This document shows, one piece after another, positions 5,543-7,221 of a DNA stretch of 7,221 bases (the first letter of the stretch is position 1; the number at the start of each line of letters is the position of its first letter). Origin of the DNA: Planctomycetaceae bacterium (GTDB taxonomy: Bacteria; Planctomycetota; Planctomycetia; Planctomycetales; Planctomycetaceae); the NCBI GenBank assembly GCA_020426065.1, contig JAGQQT010000205.1, forward strand, positions 1 to 7,221, written 5' to 3'. Position numbers and translations under genes: made by a program. The notes under the pieces are model-generated. The model was given only the letters and a program-made list of their open reading frames with translations. It did not search any database and was not told where the DNA came from.

Positions 5543-6877
5543 ATGTCCACGGATGGAATTTCAGTTCGAACACTCAGTGCCAACGCATTCTTTATCCTGT
5601 TGGCCAATACGATTTCTTCATGTGCACTGCTGGCGCAGTTTCTCATGTTTACGAACCTGTTCTCCCGGGTGGAGGCAGGGACTTATGCCTTGCAGATAGC
5701 CTTCATGGCTCCGTTCTTTCTGGCGGCCTCCTTGCAGCAGAGACGTATTCTGGCAACTTCCTCTCCGGAGAAAGGATACGGAACCGCCGCTCATCTCAAA
5801 ACATTTCTGGGGGCACATTTTATCACGGTGCTGCTGCTGTTCGGCCTTTATACGGCAACTGCAGAAACTTCGCTCCTTCTGGTGATCGCACCAATGATGG
5901 TGCTGAGAATCCTGGAAAATGGCGCGGATGCCTGCTACGGATTCTTTCAGCAGCAAAACAGGTATGCCTACCTCTCGATTTCCCGCTGGCTGCATGCATC
6001 TGTTCTGATTGCCACGACTGCCTATTGTGGTTACGTGCTGCAATACTCCCTCTGGCAGATTCTTGTGGCCTGTGCGGCGACTCGCGCACTGGTGGCCTGC
6101 GGTTATGAATTCCGTCTAGCCTGGCAATTGTTGCGGCAGGAAAAGCTGGTTCTGCCTGAAGAACCAGCTGCTGTCAAACCGGGAATGGAAATCACCAGTG
6201 TGGAAAAGAATCTGCTTCGCCTGGGAATTCCACTGGGGTTGAGTGGTCTGATGGCATCGATCGTCGGCAATACTCCGCAGTATGTGCTGGATGGCATCGA
6301 TCGGGTTGAACTGATCCCGGCATTCGTGATTCTTTCCCGGCTGGCCCTGATTGGTGCCAATCTCACGCGGGCAGTCAATGAATCCTTTGCCCGTCCGATG
6401 ACTCAGGCCTTCGTGAATAAAAAGACAGTCCCACTCAAAAAGTTGCTCCTGATGGCATTCGGAGTCGACCTGGCCATTGGCCTGATGATTCTGCTGACCT
6501 GTCAACTGGCTTATTTCCCTGTCGATCAGGCATTGCAGCTTTCTGCAAACGGCGCCAGTCGACTGGACCTGACCTGTGTCTTCGTTTCGATGATTGTGAA
6601 TAACATTACCGGGCTCTCGGTTGTGGTGATGTCGGTCTTCCGGGACAGCCGGAGGATTTTCTGGCTGCAGATGCTTTCGATGGTGCTGGTGATCGGGACC
6701 TGTCTGCTGCTGATTCCCCGTTGGGGTTTGTCCGGCAGTTTAATCAGTATCGCTCTGGGCAAACTTCCTGCCCTGTTTCTGGGTGGATTTTATATCCGTG
6801 AACATCTGCGGGAGATTGCCCGTGAAGAGCAGATTCGGAAATTGCAGGAACCACTTCCCGAGCGAATGGCGGCCTGA
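5543..6877 (+). CDS. Wzx-like polysaccharide flippase (MOP superfamily)
   Basis: A 444-residue inner-membrane protein with about 12 hydrophobic segments (roughly 11-40, 46-64, 86-104, 108-124, 148-165, 169-187, 226-245, 257-275, 298-319, 341-365, 373-391, 396-416). Size, helix count and the N-terminal pattern SANAFFILLANTISSCALLA fit the O-antigen/EPS flippase group of the MOP superfamily, which moves undecaprenyl-linked oligosaccharide to the periplasmic side. A cytoplasmic loop of about 40 residues splits the two six-helix halves. The C-terminus (417-444) is charged and cytoplasmic. ATG 5543 was chosen because the first helix begins about ten residues later, as in the family; its AGGAA is rather far, 12 bases. 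A GTG at 5492 would add 17 residues without family support. MATE-type exporter function is possible, but neighbours favour a glycan substrate. Confidence 0.8.
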   Translation: MSTDGISVRTLSANAFFILLANTISSCALLAQFLMFTNLFSRVEAGTYALQIAFMAPFFLAASLQQRRILATSSPEKGYGTAAHLKTFLGAHFITVLLLFGLYTATAETSLLLVIAPMMVLRILENGADACYGFFQQQNRYAYLSISRWLHASVLIATTAYCGYVLQYSLWQILVACAATRALVACGYEFRLAWQLLRQEKLVLPEEPAAVKPGMEITSVEKNLLRLGIPLGLSGLMASIVGNTPQYVLDGIDRVELIPAFVILSRLALIGANLTRAVNESFARPMTQAFVNKKTVPLKKLLLMAFGVDLAIGLMILLTCQLAYFPVDQALQLSANGASRLDLTCVFVSMIVNNITGLSVVVMSVFRDSRRIFWLQMLSMVLVIGTCLLLIPRWGLSGSLISIALGKLPALFLGGFYIREHLREIAREEQIRKLQEPLPERMAA

Positions 6878-6891
6878 TGGATCAGACTGTT

Positions 6892-6896
6892 GAGGA
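6892..6896 (+). promoter_or_regulatory. Shine-Dalgarno that favours start 6904 of the acyltransferase
   Basis: GAGGA lies seven bases before ATG 6904. The in-frame ATG at 6877 overlaps the flippase stop (TGATG) but has only weak GAGCG upstream. Confidence 0.65.
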
Positions 6897-6903
6897 CAAG
6901 ACC

Positions 6904-7221
6904 ATGCGAATCCTGAAGAAAATCATGACCAGATGCTGGCAAGCCTGTCTGCTGGCCCAGTCTCGCGAGAAGTACGCTCGCTCATTGGGTGTCAGGCTTG
7001 GGAAACAGTGTCGACTGATTGGTGTGAACTCACGCACCTTCGGATCGGAACCCTATCTGATTTCACTGGGTGATCATGTGGAAATCACAGATGGCGTACG
7101 ATTCATTACTCACGATGGAGCAGTCTGGGTTGGTCGCGATGCTCATCCTCAACTGGATGTGATCAAGCCGATTCAGATTGGCAACAATGTCTTCATCGGG
7201 ATGAATTCGATTCTTCTTCCC
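6904..7221 (+). CDS. Partial hexapeptide-repeat (left-handed beta-helix) acyltransferase
   Basis: The first 106 codons of a protein cut by the right edge. After a helical N-terminus with a short hydrophobic patch (about 11-18), LGVRLGKQCRLIG (29-41) and SEPYLISLGDHVEITDGVRF (48-67) lead to ITHDGAVWVG, whose His is at the family's catalytic position, and then to IQIGNNVFIGMNSILLP at the edge. The [LIV]-G-x4 periodicity is that of WcaF/WbbJ/CysE-like transferases, which move acetyl or similar groups from CoA to sugars. In this operon it would decorate the polysaccharide or its precursor. Start 6904 has a good Shine-Dalgarno; ATG 6877 in the same frame would add nine residues and couple it to the flippase by a one-base overlap. 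The C-terminal part of the helix is not seen, so exact substrate class is unknown. Confidence 0.85.
   Translation, partial: MRILKKIMTRCWQACLLAQSREKYARSLGVRLGKQCRLIGVNSRTFGSEPYLISLGDHVEITDGVRFITHDGAVWVGRDAHPQLDVIKPIQIGNNVFIGMNSILLP

Noticed and set aside
5536..6108. Rightward open frame of 190 codons inside the flippase gene
   Set aside because: It is in another frame of a gene with regular membrane-helix periodicity and has no motif of its own.
1..7221. CRISPR arrays, tRNA or rRNA genes, insertion sequences, attachment sites
   Set aside because: No regularly spaced repeats, cloverleaf-like segments, transposase or integrase motifs, or terminal inverted repeats were seen by reading both strands.

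Overview
The window looks like chromosomal DNA of a Gram-negative-type bacterium, and a planctomycete of the Gimesia/Rubinisphaera kind is my best guess. That guess rests on overall gene style: moderate G+C, a zinc-ribbon hypothetical protein and a sulfotransferase lying in a surface-polysaccharide locus. No rRNA or single-copy marker gene is present to prove it. I see no tRNA, rRNA, CRISPR array, transposase, integrase or other mobile element.

The left half (1-2986) is read leftwards. From upstream to downstream it holds: a SEDS-family peptidoglycan glycosyltransferase (RodA type, 2986-1862); a gap of about 226 bp with inverted repeats; a four-helix membrane protein with a possible PH-like cytoplasmic tail (1635-895); a gap of about 139 bp with a strong stem-loop; a DUF4256 protein (755-210); and the beginning of a small four-cysteine zinc-ribbon-like protein that runs off the left edge. 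The first three are ordered like a loose series of genes rather than a tight operon, because the gaps are long and contain dyad symmetries.

The right half (3185-7221) is read rightwards from a divergent intergenic region (2987-3184). It is the start of a surface-polysaccharide operon: a UDP-sugar 6-dehydrogenase of the UDP-GlcNAc/WbpA type, a PAPS-dependent sulfotransferase, a Wzx-like polysaccharide flippase with about 12 membrane helices, and a left-handed beta-helix (hexapeptide) acyltransferase cut by the right edge. Together these make an acidic sugar nucleotide, transfer sulfate, carry lipid-linked glycan across the membrane and transfer an acyl group. The most economical reading is a sulfated and acylated, uronic-acid-containing exopolysaccharide or envelope glycan. 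No glycosyltransferase or Wzy polymerase is seen, so the cluster must continue to the right or be completed elsewhere.

Start codons were adjusted where Shine-Dalgarno spacing or family alignment argued for it: the sulfotransferase at 4553, the flippase at 5543 and the acyltransferase at 6904. The structures most worth a second look are the hairpins in each intercistronic gap and the sulfotransferase-in-EPS context.
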